Source: Jiella marina
GTDB lineage: Bacteria; Pseudomonadota; Alphaproteobacteria; Rhizobiales; Rhizobiaceae
Direction of reading: 5' to 3'
NCBI RefSeq assembly: GCF_024359545.1
Contig: NZ_JAKQZG010000012.1
Coordinates: forward strand, 62,001 to 126,000
Length of the DNA stretch: 64,000 nucleotides
Shown: positions 1 to 8,335 of the stretch, piece after piece
How the letters are laid out: each line of letters opens with the position of its first letter
How positions within the stretch are numbered: the first letter of the stretch is position 1
The notes under the pieces: generated by a model
Databases searched by the model: none
What the model saw: only the letters and a program-made list of their open reading frames with translations
What the model was told of the DNA's origin: nothing
Position numbers and translations under genes: made by a program

Positions 1-653
1 ATTTCCCGGACTTCCTCGGCGATTCCGGCGCGGTCGTCGCGGAAGACGTCCTGCACAGGGCGACGGCCGACCACTTCGCGCATGGCGCTTTCGGAAACCT
101 GCTGCACCATCGCCACCGGATCGTCGACGTTGAACAGGAAGTTCTTCGGGTCGTCGACCTGATAGAGCACGGCGAACTGGACATCGACGATGTTCTGGTC
201 GCCCGACAGCATCAGGCCGGAATTGTCGCCGCGCTGGTTCGAGCCGAGCGTGATCTGGCTCTCGACGACCGGGACGGTATCCACCGTCTCGAACGGCCAG
301 AGCAGGAAGTGGAGACCCGGTCCGGACAATTCGGTCTTCGGCTTGCCGAAAAGCATCTCGACACCGACCTCGTCCGGCTGAACGGTGTAGACCGCCTTGA
401 ACAGCCAGAGCACCGCGGCACCGATGATGATGAGGAAAACCCAGCCGAAATTCGCAGCCCCGCCGCCGGACGAACCGCCGCCACCGGGCATGGCCCGCCG
501 CAGTCGATCCTGGCCGCGCCGCAGAATATCCTCGAGGTCGGGCGAGTTGTTCCCGCCGCCGGTCGGGCGCGGTCCCTGCGGGCGCTGGCCCCAGGGTCCG
601 CCATTGCCGCCGCCTTTCCAACCGCCGTTGCCGGTCTGATTGCTCCAGGGCAT
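1..653 (-). CDS. hflK: FtsH protease modulator HflK (5' part, truncated by window edge)
   Basis: Membrane-anchored band-7/SPFH protein that, with HflC, forms a large complex around the FtsH protease and limits degradation of membrane proteins. The visible 217 residues show the usual Gly/Pro-rich cytosolic N-terminus, one membrane segment near residues 88-105 (FGWVFLIIIGAAVLWLF) and the start of the SPFH domain (VQPDEVGVEMLFGKP; GLHFLLWPFETV). The start ATG at 653 is preceded by AAAGGA. The C-terminal part, and the expected hflC, lie beyond position 1. The order thyA-folA-hflK on one strand is common in rhizobia. Family identity is certain from sequence; the missing end is due only to the window. 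Confidence 0.95.
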   Translation of the reverse strand, partial: MPWSNQTGNGGWKGGGNGGPWGQRPQGPRPTGGGNNSPDLEDILRRGQDRLRRAMPGGGGSSGGGAANFGWVFLIIIGAAVLWLFKAVYTVQPDEVGVEMLFGKPKTELSGPGLHFLLWPFETVDTVPVVESQITLGSNQRGDNSGLMLSGDQNIVDVQFAVLYQVDDPKNFLFNVDDPVAMVQQVSESAMREVVGRRPVQDVFRDDRAGIAEEVRE

Positions 654-817
654 CGATGTCCTTTCAATGTACCGGGAAGAGCGAGTATCGAGCCTTTCGG
701 AACTCGCGCTTGATATGTCTCAGCCCTTATAAGAACTGCGAAATTGGCTTTCAACGCATCCGCGACCTTTTCGCACTCGATGATCAGACTTCGCCGCAGG
801 ATCGCGTTGCATTTGGC

Positions 818-1360
818 TCAATTTGTGGACCTGCTGGCCGGAGTATTGCGTCGCCGATAGACGACGAAGCGCGTCTCGGCACTGTCACGCTCCCCGCGTT
901 CGAGCGTTTCGGAACGGATTTCGTCCCATTCGGCCGGATCGATTGCCGGAAAGGTCGCGTCTCCCTTGGGCGAGGTCATGACTTCGGTGACGTAGAGTGT
1001 CTCGATCTCGTCGAAGAATAGCCGGTAGATCTCTCCGCCCCCGGCGATCACGATTTCGTCGGCGCCACGTGTTTCCGCGCAGGCCCGGGCGATCGCGAGC
1101 GCCTCCGTCGCCGTAGCGGCAAGGTGGGCGCCTTCGAACACGCCCTTGCCCTGTCGAGACAGGACGATCGTGTCCCGGCCGTCCAGCACCCGGCCGATCG
1201 AATCAAGCGTCTTGCGCCCCATGATCATCGGCTTGCCCATGGTCAGGCGGCGATACCGCTTGAGATCGCTCGGCACGCGCCATGGCATCTCTCCACCGCT
1301 GCCGATCACGCGGTTTTCGGCCATGGCCACGACCGCGACCAGAGGAATCGTATCGCTCAA
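818..1360 (-). CDS. folA: dihydrofolate reductase
   Basis: Reduces dihydrofolate to tetrahydrofolate with NADPH, recycling the dihydrofolate made by the thymidylate synthase encoded just upstream. The 180-aa product has the family landmarks: substrate-site [35 protein letters not shown] (NADPH site) and [12 protein letters not shown]. No ATG lies at the right place. The likely start is TTG at 1360, which overlaps the thyA stop codon (TTGA), so the two genes should be translationally coupled. The first ATG (AMAENRV) would cut away the first beta strand. The length matches the family. Confidence 0.95.
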   Translation of the reverse strand: MSDTIPLVAVVAMAENRVIGSGGEMPWRVPSDLKRYRRLTMGKPMIMGRKTLDSIGRVLDGRDTIVLSRQGKGVFEGAHLAATATEALAIARACAETRGADEIVIAGGGEIYRLFFDEIETLYVTEVMTSPKGDATFPAIDPAEWDEIRSETLERGERDSAETRFVVYRRRNTPASRSTN

Positions 1361-2151
1361 ACCGCCACCTGCGCCTTGATATGCGGATGCGCCTCGTAGC
1401 CTTCGATGGCGATGTCTTCGAAGCGAAAGCCGAACAGATCGGTCACCCCCGGATCGAGCTTGAGCCGCGGCAGGGGCAAGGGCTCGCGGGAGAGCTGCAA
1501 TCGCGCCTGGTCGAAATGATTGTTGTAGAGATGGGCATCGCCCAGCGTGTGGACAAAATCGCCCGGCTCCAGTTCGCAGACCTGCGCGACCATGGCGGTC
1601 AGCAGCGCATAGGAGGCGATGTTGAACGGAACACCGAGAAAGATGTCGGCCGAACGCTGGTAGAGCTGGCACGACAGCCGACCATCCGCCACGTAGAACT
1701 GGAACAGGCAGTGGCACGGTGGCAGCGCCATCTCGTCGACCAGCGCCGGGTTCCAGGCCGAAACGATCAGCCGGCGTGAATTGGGCGTGGTGCGAATGGA
1801 CTCGACCACCTTGGCGATCTGATCGATATGGCCACCATGATAATCGGGCCAGGAACGCCACTGCGCGCCGTAGACCGGGCCGAGGTCACCGTTCTCGTCC
1901 GCCCATTCGTCCCATATGCGCACGCCGTTTTCCTTGAGATAGGCGATATTGGTGTCGCCGTTCAGGAACCAGAGAAGCTCATGGATGATGGAGCGCAGGT
2001 GAAGGCGCTTCGTCGTGACCAGCGGAAAACCCGCCGACAAGTCGAAGCGCATTTGATGGCCGAAGACCGAACGCGTCCCGGTGCCCGTCCGGTCGCCCTT
2101 GTCGGCGCCGGTCGCAAGCACACGGTCGAGGAGTTCGAGATACTGCTTCAT
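1357..2151 (-). CDS. thyA: thymidylate synthase
   Basis: Converts dUMP to dTMP using methylene-tetrahydrofolate and releases dihydrofolate, which the next gene product reduces. The 264-aa protein begins [15 protein letters not shown] and has the nucleotide-binding Arg region ([17 protein letters not shown]), the catalytic-cysteine segment [12 protein letters not shown] and the C-terminal [10 protein letters not shown]. The open frame extends upstream, but ATG 2151 gives the canonical N-terminus and length. It overlaps folA at its 3' end. This is classical ThyA, not the flavin-dependent ThyX. Confidence 0.97.
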   Translation of the reverse strand: MKQYLELLDRVLATGADKGDRTGTGTRSVFGHQMRFDLSAGFPLVTTKRLHLRSIIHELLWFLNGDTNIAYLKENGVRIWDEWADENGDLGPVYGAQWRSWPDYHGGHIDQIAKVVESIRTTPNSRRLIVSAWNPALVDEMALPPCHCLFQFYVADGRLSCQLYQRSADIFLGVPFNIASYALLTAMVAQVCELEPGDFVHTLGDAHLYNNHFDQARLQLSREPLPLPRLKLDPGVTDLFGFRFEDIAIEGYEAHPHIKAQVAV

Positions 2152-2362
2152 TCGGGTTCTGCTGTCCCCTCGTCGCGCATCCGCATTCAGAAAGCGGCGC
2201 CGAAGCACATCGCAAGCGCCGCGGGCCGCCCCATCGGAAACGGCATCGATTCCGCAAAGCCGGGCGCGAGTCGAGACTGCGACCTGTTGGCCGTCGGGTT
2301 TTCCAGCGCTTTCCACCCGCATGGTCAACGCACGCAGGAGTCGCGGGGCGGGTGATCTAGCT

Positions 2363-2665
2363 TCAGAGACTGTCGATCTTGCCGAGATGATCCGCCGCCA
2401 GATAGTAGACGACGAGGCGGCTCTTGGCCCGCTCGCCCCGCATTGCCTCGAGCGCGGCGTCTACAGCCCCTTTCGCCGCCTCGGCGGATACGGCGCAGGC
2501 TTTTTCGACCCAGGCCGCAGCGCGCTCGACCTCCTTCGGATCGGTCGCAGCGACCATGGCTGCATCCGGTTTGCGCAGCACCAGTGACAGCCTGCGCTCG
2601 AGCTTCTTCACCACCTCTTCGCTCGCCTGCGGCCGATATTCGCGAACCTTCGCCAGATAGTCCAT
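2363..2665 (-). CDS. DUF2853 family protein
   Basis: Small soluble protein of about 100 residues of unknown function. The C-terminal signature [20 protein letters not shown] and the central [22 protein letters not shown] match the DUF2853 family as I know it. An upstream in-frame ATG at 2683 exists, but ATG 2665 follows GGGAGGAG by five bases and gives the family's usual length, so I chose it. It stands alone between thyA and the tmRNA gene. No catalytic motif is visible. Confidence 0.8.
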   Translation of the reverse strand: MDYLAKVREYRPQASEEVVKKLERRLSLVLRKPDAAMVAATDPKEVERAAAWVEKACAVSAEAAKGAVDAALEAMRGERAKSRLVVYYLAADHLGKIDSL

Positions 2666-2777
2666 TTGCTCCTCCCGGGACATTAGCCGGCCAAGGATAG
2701 AACGAATCAAGTCCGAAAGACAGGAGAAGCGCGCCGCTCCTCTTTTCACGCCAGACCAAAGCCCTTATATTCGCGCC

Positions 2778-3100
2778 TGCCGGTCATTCGGCCGGCTATG
2801 GCGATAAACGTTCGATGGAATAAACCTTTCGGACCCGGGGGCGGTACCCGGCGCCTCCACCATTTTCCATCTTTTCCGGGATGGCAAGTGGCGGGGGCGA
2901 AATAGGATCGACGAGGGTGTAAAGATCGAATTTTCGCTCGGCATGGTTCCGCCGTTATCGGGCCGTACAAATAGTTGCCAACGACAACTATGCGGAAGCA
3001 CGTCTCGCTGCGTAAGCAGCGCGAACGCTTCAATTCAAGTCCTGAGGGTTCGCACTCTTAGGCGGGGCTCGGAGGCGCCTGGCAACAGAAGCCTCCACTT
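2778..3100 (+). ncRNA. ssrA: two-piece, circularly permuted tmRNA gene
   Basis: Rescues stalled ribosomes and adds a degradation tag. The gene is permuted. The acceptor half comes first, ending in an encoded CGCCTCCACCA (to 2862). A spacer of about 30 bases follows. The 5' half then starts at GGGGGCGA (2893), and GGGGGCG pairs with CGCCTCC to close the acceptor stem. ATCGAA (2925-2930) pairs with TTCGAT (2811-2816), joining the two pieces in the long helix. The tag frame 2977-3015 reads ANDNYAEARLAA then TAA. A GGAGGC/GCCTCC hairpin (3071-3096) closes the coding piece. Outer ends are approximate. sspB follows immediately. Confidence 0.93.
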
Positions 3101-3166
3101 TTGTGAGTTGATGCGTCGGCCAGGCCGTACGGATCGTCGGGGGAACGTGAAGGTCGGAACGCCGCA

Positions 3167-3706
3167 ATGGGCCAGGACTTAATCCGCTACGATGTTCTCG
3201 CACAGGATGCGCTGCGCGGCGTGATCCGCAAGGTGCTGGGCGAGGTCGCGAAGACTGGCTTGCCTGGCGAACATCATTTCTTCATCACCTTCCTGACCAC
3301 GGCCCCGGGCGTGCGGATATCGTCAAGGCTTCGGGAGAAGTACCCCGAACTGATGACGATCGTCATCCAGCATCAGTATTGGGATCTCAACGTCACCGAC
3401 ACGGGTTTCGAGGTGGGGCTGTCCTTCTCCGACATTCCCGAGCGCCTGCTCGTCCCGTTCAGCGCGGTGCGCGGCTTCTACGATCCCGCCGTGAATTTCG
3501 AACTCGAATTCGACGTTCAGAACGCCGAAGCAGCGGATGATGAGGCGGATGAAACGGCTTCCGCGCCGACACCGCTTGCGCAGCCCGTATCGATCGGCCC
3601 CTCCAGATCGGCCGAGGAAGCGGGAGACGACGAGGGCGAAGACGCAGAGACCGAACGCCGGGACGCGGAAGTCGTCTCACTCGACGCGTTCCGCAAGAAG
3701 ACCTGA
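3167..3706 (+). CDS. sspB: SspB family ClpXP adaptor (alphaproteobacterial type)
   Basis: Adaptor that binds ssrA-tagged proteins and delivers them to ClpXP. The 179-aa product has the folded SspB domain in the first 115 residues (DLIRYDVLAQDALRGVIRKV; HHFFITFLTTAPGV; FSDIPERLLVPFSAVRGFYDPA). An acidic flexible linker follows (about 120-165), and the basic tail VVSLDAFRKKT fits the ClpX-docking peptide at the end of SspB proteins. The gene begins about 65 bp after the tmRNA gene that encodes its substrate tag. The start ATG has a weak upstream GGTCGGAA. Downstream lies the DUF4169 gene. Confidence 0.93.
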   Translation: MGQDLIRYDVLAQDALRGVIRKVLGEVAKTGLPGEHHFFITFLTTAPGVRISSRLREKYPELMTIVIQHQYWDLNVTDTGFEVGLSFSDIPERLLVPFSAVRGFYDPAVNFELEFDVQNAEAADDEADETASAPTPLAQPVSIGPSRSAEEAGDDEGEDAETERRDAEVVSLDAFRKKT

Positions 3707-3724
3707 ATCACGCCGGAATCGGGA

Positions 3725-3988
3725 ATGGCCGAGATCGTCAATCTGCGGCAGGCCCGCAAGGCGCGAAAGCGTCAGGACGAGGCGCAAAGGGCCGAGGAGA
3801 ACCGCAAGCGGTTCGGCCGGACGAAGTCCGAGAAGACCCTGCAATCCCGTGAGGCGCAACGCGCCGAAGCGCTTCTCGACGGAGCGAAACGTGAAGTGCC
3901 TTCGATCGTCGGTGCTCCGACGCCTTCCGGTGGGATGCGTGATGAGCGGCACGAAGACGATGCCGACAACGGTCCCGCCACTTCGTGA
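3725..3988 (+). CDS. DUF4169 family protein
   Basis: Small, very basic and charged protein of 87 aa with no known biochemical role. The N-terminus MAEIVNLRQARKARKRQ, rich in Arg/Lys/Glu and probably helical, is the DUF4169 signature. The C-terminal 30 residues are acidic and low in complexity. It begins 18 bp after sspB and its TGA overlaps the GTG start of the next gene, so sspB, this gene and the RHH gene probably form one transcript. The recurring association with a ribbon-helix-helix protein hints at nucleic-acid contact; this is inference. Confidence 0.8.
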   Translation: MAEIVNLRQARKARKRQDEAQRAEENRKRFGRTKSEKTLQSREAQRAEALLDGAKREVPSIVGAPTPSGGMRDERHEDDADNGPATS

Positions 3989-4230
3989 CAATCGTCAAGC
4001 GTTCCATCTCGATCAGCGGTCATTCGACATCGATCAGTGTCGAGGAAGCATTCTGGAACGGTCTGCGCGACATCGCCGAGCGGCAGGAAACCTCGATCGC
4101 CCGGCTCGTCGCAGCGATCGATGCCGAGCGCGATACGCAGACCAACCTTTCCTCGGCCATCCGTCTGTTCGTCTTCGATGACGCCTTGCGCCGGGCCGAG
4201 CGGATCGAGGACGGAGGTCCGTCCGACTGA
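3985..4230 (+). CDS. ribbon-helix-helix domain protein
   Basis: Predicted DNA-binding protein of 81 aa. The beta strand KRSISISGHSTSISVEEAFWNGL followed by two helices (RDIAERQETSIARLVAAID) fits the RHH_4 type of ribbon-helix-helix domain. The start is GTG at 3985, overlapping the DUF4169 stop by four bases (GTGA), so the pair is translationally coupled. Its DNA target is unknown; possible self-regulation of the sspB-DUF4169-RHH group is only a suggestion. It ends 77 bp before the convergent AsmA gene. Confidence 0.8.
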   Translation: MTIVKRSISISGHSTSISVEEAFWNGLRDIAERQETSIARLVAAIDAERDTQTNLSSAIRLFVFDDALRRAERIEDGGPSD

Positions 4231-4307
4231 GACGAGCCTGTCGCCCCGCCGTATCATTCCTGAACGCATACCGGCCGCCGGTAAGCCAAGGCCGGCCGAC
4301 GGCCCCG

Positions 4308-7300
4308 TCAGAACTCGAGCGGATTGCTGACGCCCGGCAGTGAGGGAAATTCCTTGTTCGTCCCACCATCCGCAGCCGGTGGCGGGTCGAAGTTGAGCGT
4401 GGCCGGCGATCCGCCGGACCCGTTGCGCGACGGCTCCGGCGTCGGCTGGTTTCGTCGCTGCGCCGCGTTCTCTCGATTTGCGGCTTGCTGGGCCCGCCTC
4501 TTCGCGGCTTCGGCCTCGTCCCGACGTGCCTGTTCTTCGGCCGCGCGCTGGGCAGCCGCCTGCTCTTCCGCTTGCCGCCGTTCCTCGGCTGCGCGGGCGC
4601 GCTCGGCCGCGACGGTTTCCCGCCATCGATAGAAGCGCGCCTCGCGGCGCAGCCGAAGCTTTTCTTCCAGGCTTTCCTGCATGGCTTCGACGCGCGCCTG
4701 CTCGCGCTCCAGCGCCCGCACTGACAGGTAATTGGTCAGACCGGTCGCATCCAGCTGCAGTTCCGGCTGCGAGAGGCGACCGGCCAGTGCGTAGTTGACT
4801 ACGGGCTCAGCCCCTTCCACACGGTCGACGCCGGGATCGATCGCCAGCCGCATGTCCCCGTCGAGACCGAGATCGGACAGATCCAGGCTCGCGTCGATGG
4901 TAAGCTGGGTGTCTCCCTCATCCAGCGTGACGGGTGCGAAGCGGATCGTTCCACCGGCGACGGTGAATTCCGTCTCGGCCTCTTCCACCGGAAAGGCGCG
5001 GCCTTTGCTGATCGTCCTAAACGTCTCGGCCGTTTCCGCCTGCGGCCTGAAATCTTCGGAATCCGCAGCGGCGAGAAGCGGTTGCAGGGTGTTCTGGCCA
5101 ACACCGGGCAATTTTATGCCGCGAACCGTCACGCTGCCCGCCCCCGTCGTCGCCGAAACAAGCGCCTGATAGGACTGGCCGCTGCTTTCGAGGCGGATCT
5201 CTCCGCTCATCTGGGCTGGATCATCGGAGCTGGCGGCTGCCGGGAAAAGCCCCGCGAGATCGATGTCCTGTGCCAGGGCGACGAGGGAGAAGCCGCCGAG
5301 ACCGCCGGTGTTGCGCAGGGTGGCCCGTGCCGTCAGCGGCGCCCCATCATACTGCGCCTTCATGGCGGAGAGCGATACTTCGGAACCGGAGAGCGCGAGA
5401 TCGGCCGAGACGTCGGACAGTGCCGTCGCCCCCAGCGTCATGCGATCGGCCGTCAGATTCAAAGCCGCCTCCACCGGAGGCAGCAAGGCCGGCCGGAACG
5501 ATTCCGACGACCAGTCGACCATTCCGGCGACATCCAGCAGAGGGCGGCCGTAGACGAGATTGGCGACCCACGGCAGCGACAGTTCCGACACATGGACATT
5601 GCCGCCGAGCGGCTCCTCCGGCCGCTTGTCCAACGCCGCCGAAAGCGAGACATCGGCGATCGTTCCGCCGAGATCGGGCAGATGCCAGCCGCCGTCCTGA
5701 TAGATCAGCCCGCCACTGACGGAGACGGGGACGATGTCGAAGGATTGCCCGAGATCCACCGCCAGCGCGCGCAGCCAAGGCCCCGCATCGTCGCTGTTCA
5801 CATAGACGGACAGATCGGCCCCGGTGACGCCGCCGGGGGTCACCTCCAGAACGCCGTCCACGCTGACTTCGTTTCCGGGCGCACGCAGGGTAGCGCTCGT
5901 CACCGCCGGCCCCGTCTCGGCGGCCGAGAGCGAGAGTTCGGCTTCGAGCGGCGATGGCGGCGAGACGTCCACGGCGGAAATGCCGAGCTGGCCGAGGAGC
6001 ACCGTCGGCCGGTCGTTCTTGAGCTGAAGATCGAGGCCGAACCGGCCGCTCTCGGTGCGCGCATAGATGCCATTCTCGATGGCCGAGGACATGTCGATGC
6101 GGGTGCCGTCGGCCGTGCCGCGCATGCGCACGAGCAGTGTCGGGCGCTTGCCGTCCTCGCCTTCCACCGCCTCGACTTCGCCGGAGAGATCGAGGGGCGA
6201 CAGGCGATTGGCCCGCTCCGCCAGCACCTCGATCAGGGGAATGCCGGGGCGGACCCGCCTCAGAAAGTCAAAGAAGCGATCCGGATCCTGCGATTCGAGC
6301 GCCACCTTGAGCCTGCCCTTGGCATCGCCGCCGTCGAGATCCGACAGGGTGCCGGAGGAGGTGACGCGCGCGCCGGCCAGTCCTTCGATCACCAGCTCGT
6401 CGACGGTCAGCGTCCCGCCATCGAAGCTGAGATCGGCGTTCACGCTGTCGGCCGCCGCATCGGCAAAGGTAATCGGGCCAGCATCGAGGGCAATGTCGAA
6501 CCGGTCGGCCTCGGCCAGGGAATCATCGCGCCCGGTGAAGAGCCGGGACAGCGCCAGGACCGCGTCCAGATCGACCCGTTCGCCCTGAAGGTCGGCCGTA
6601 ATCTTGGTGTGATCTTCCGCCCGCACCCGCGCGATCTGGCCGCTGATCTCGTCCCCGCCGACATCGACCTCGAGATTCTCGAAGATCTGCCTGTCTGGCG
6701 ATAGGGTCGTCTGGGCAGAGAAACCGGCACGAGACAGCGTCCTGACGGCCGGATCGATCGTGCCGGTCAGCCAGTCCGAAAAGCCAGAGGGCTGTTGCGA
6801 GGCCACCAACAGGCGACCCGAGAACTCGAAATCCTTGTCGAGACCGACATCTCCGGCCGCTTCGATGCGGGTGCGCCCCGGCAGTTCGGCGGCGAAGCTG
6901 TCGAGCCGCCAGCCGGTCGGTTGCGGGCGGGCCACGAGCGCAACATCGCGAATCGTCGTGTCTCCCGCCGTCACCACCGGCAGGGACAGCGCGATCGTCC
7001 CGTCGATCGTCGGCCTTGGAACATCGGCAAGGACCGCGCGCATGGCTTCGATCCGGCGGGAAAGCCCGAGCCGCTCAGCATCCGGATCATCCTTGGCCAC
7101 CGCGCCGGGCGGCAAAGCCTCTTCCTCGGCGTTCAAGGCATCGACATTGACCTGCTCGCCCTCAAGCTCCAGGGCGAAGCTCGGCTCGGCCCCGTAGTCG
7201 AGACTTCCGCTTCCCGTCAGAATGTAGGGTTGAGTTCCCCCGCCCGCCTGCATACGCAGCTCGGACACTTCAGCACGATCGGCGGTCAGGCGAATGTTGC

Positions 7301-8129
7301 CGCCGGCACGCAGCGGCGCTACCGCCGGCTCGGCCTCGGTCATGCTCGGCTGTCCGCGCTCCTGCGGGTCGAGGGAATCGAAAGGATTGGCCTGTTCTTC
7401 CGCCTGCGCATCGAGGACCTGATCGGGTACGGGCCGGATCAATCCGAAGCTGCCGGCAAATCCGGGTACGGAATTCGCGGCCGTCGCCGTGCCATCCAGA
7501 ATGATCCTGGTATCCAGCGCATCGTTGGCCGCTGTGACGCGGACCGGCATGCTGCCATCGTCCTGCGGCAGGCCGGTGCGGACGTCGAACACCACGCGCT
7601 GGCCGTCGACCGTGAAGGAGCCCGTCCCATCGACCGGACCAGCCAGAGATTCCGCCGAAAGCGTCGCGTCGATATCGAGGAGAGTCTTGGTCCGCCCGAT
7701 GCTCTCGTCATCGATGATGACGGTGCCGTCCTCGATGACCACATTCTCGAGAACGACGGTCGCACCGGTCGGGATCTCCGGATTGTCGACGACCCAGCGA
7801 ATGCTTTCGTCCGCGCGGATCGGCAGACGCACCGTCGGCCGTTCCAGCGCCATCGAATAGATGAAGATCTCGCCGGAGAGATAGGGCGCGAGTTCCGCGT
7901 CCATGCGAAAGCGGTCGACAGTGAGAAGCGCCTCGCCTTCCGGACCTTTGACTTCGACCTCGTCGAAGGTCACGGAGGGAAAGGGCAGAAGCCGGGCCGA
8001 GGCGGCCCCCTTCACCGTCACCTCGCGGCCGAGGATCTTCGAGGCCTCGCGCTCGAAATCGGCGCGATAGGCCGTCCAGTCGATGAAATACGGCGCCACC
8101 AGCGCTCCCAGGAGCGCCAGCACCAACAA
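4308..8129 (-). CDS. AsmA family protein, large, with C-terminal coiled coil
   Basis: Envelope protein of the AsmA-like superfamily, thought to help outer-membrane assembly or lipid transfer across the periplasm. It has an N-terminal membrane anchor (LVLALLGALVAPYFIDW), the family motif RADFEREASKILGREVTVKG, over 1000 residues of repetitive beta structure, an AsmA_2-like C-terminal part (LFPAAASSDDPAQMSGEIRL), then an Arg/Glu/Ala-rich coiled coil (about 1160-1240) and a low-complexity tail. The start is uncertain. TTG 8129 lies inside the hydrophobic segment, whereas a CTG at 8159 follows AAGGAGA and would give a fuller anchor starting VRAFVLFGG. The 1273-aa figure uses TTG. Confidence 0.88.
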   Translation of the reverse strand: MLVLALLGALVAPYFIDWTAYRADFEREASKILGREVTVKGAASARLLPFPSVTFDEVEVKGPEGEALLTVDRFRMDAELAPYLSGEIFIYSMALERPTVRLPIRADESIRWVVDNPEIPTGATVVLENVVIEDGTVIIDDESIGRTKTLLDIDATLSAESLAGPVDGTGSFTVDGQRVVFDVRTGLPQDDGSMPVRVTAANDALDTRIILDGTATAANSVPGFAGSFGLIRPVPDQVLDAQAEEQANPFDSLDPQERGQPSMTEAEPAVAPLRAGGNIRLTADRAEVSELRMQAGGGTQPYILTGSGSLDYGAEPSFALELEGEQVNVDALNAEEEALPPGAVAKDDPDAERLGLSRRIEAMRAVLADVPRPTIDGTIALSLPVVTAGDTTIRDVALVARPQPTGWRLDSFAAELPGRTRIEAAGDVGLDKDFEFSGRLLVASQQPSGFSDWLTGTIDPAVRTLSRAGFSAQTTLSPDRQIFENLEVDVGGDEISGQIARVRAEDHTKITADLQGERVDLDAVLALSRLFTGRDDSLAEADRFDIALDAGPITFADAAADSVNADLSFDGGTLTVDELVIEGLAGARVTSSGTLSDLDGGDAKGRLKVALESQDPDRFFDFLRRVRPGIPLIEVLAERANRLSPLDLSGEVEAVEGEDGKRPTLLVRMRGTADGTRIDMSSAIENGIYARTESGRFGLDLQLKNDRPTVLLGQLGISAVDVSPPSPLEAELSLSAAETGPAVTSATLRAPGNEVSVDGVLEVTPGGVTGADLSVYVNSDDAGPWLRALAVDLGQSFDIVPVSVSGGLIYQDGGWHLPDLGGTIADVSLSAALDKRPEEPLGGNVHVSELSLPWVANLVYGRPLLDVAGMVDWSSESFRPALLPPVEAALNLTADRMTLGATALSDVSADLALSGSEVSLSAMKAQYDGAPLTARATLRNTGGLGGFSLVALAQDIDLAGLFPAAASSDDPAQMSGEIRLESSGQSYQALVSATTGAGSVTVRGIKLPGVGQNTLQPLLAAADSEDFRPQAETAETFRTISKGRAFPVEEAETEFTVAGGTIRFAPVTLDEGDTQLTIDASLDLSDLGLDGDMRLAIDPGVDRVEGAEPVVNYALAGRLSQPELQLDATGLTNYLSVRALEREQARVEAMQESLEEKLRLRREARFYRWRETVAAERARAAEERRQAEEQAAAQRAAEEQARRDEAEAAKRRAQQAANRENAAQRRNQPTPEPSRNGSGGSPATLNFDPPPAADGGTNKEFPSLPGVSNPLEF

Positions 8130-8335
8130 TCCACCAAACAGGACGAATGCCCGGACCAGAACCCTTCTCCTTCCGCAATCTCTCCCGGTAGACGGCCATC
8201 GAGGCCGAGGAAGCGAAAATCACGCAGAGTCTAGCACAGGACGACAGCTTGAACCTGAAAGGCCGAAGCCTGCGCATGATCGCGCCGACAGGATAGGCCA
8301 GAACAGACCCGGAATGTCGAGGGGGTTTTGTTGCG

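Noticed and set aside
5082-6704. 540-aa open frame on the plus strand
   Set aside because: It is antisense to the AsmA gene, with no membrane, signal or domain features.
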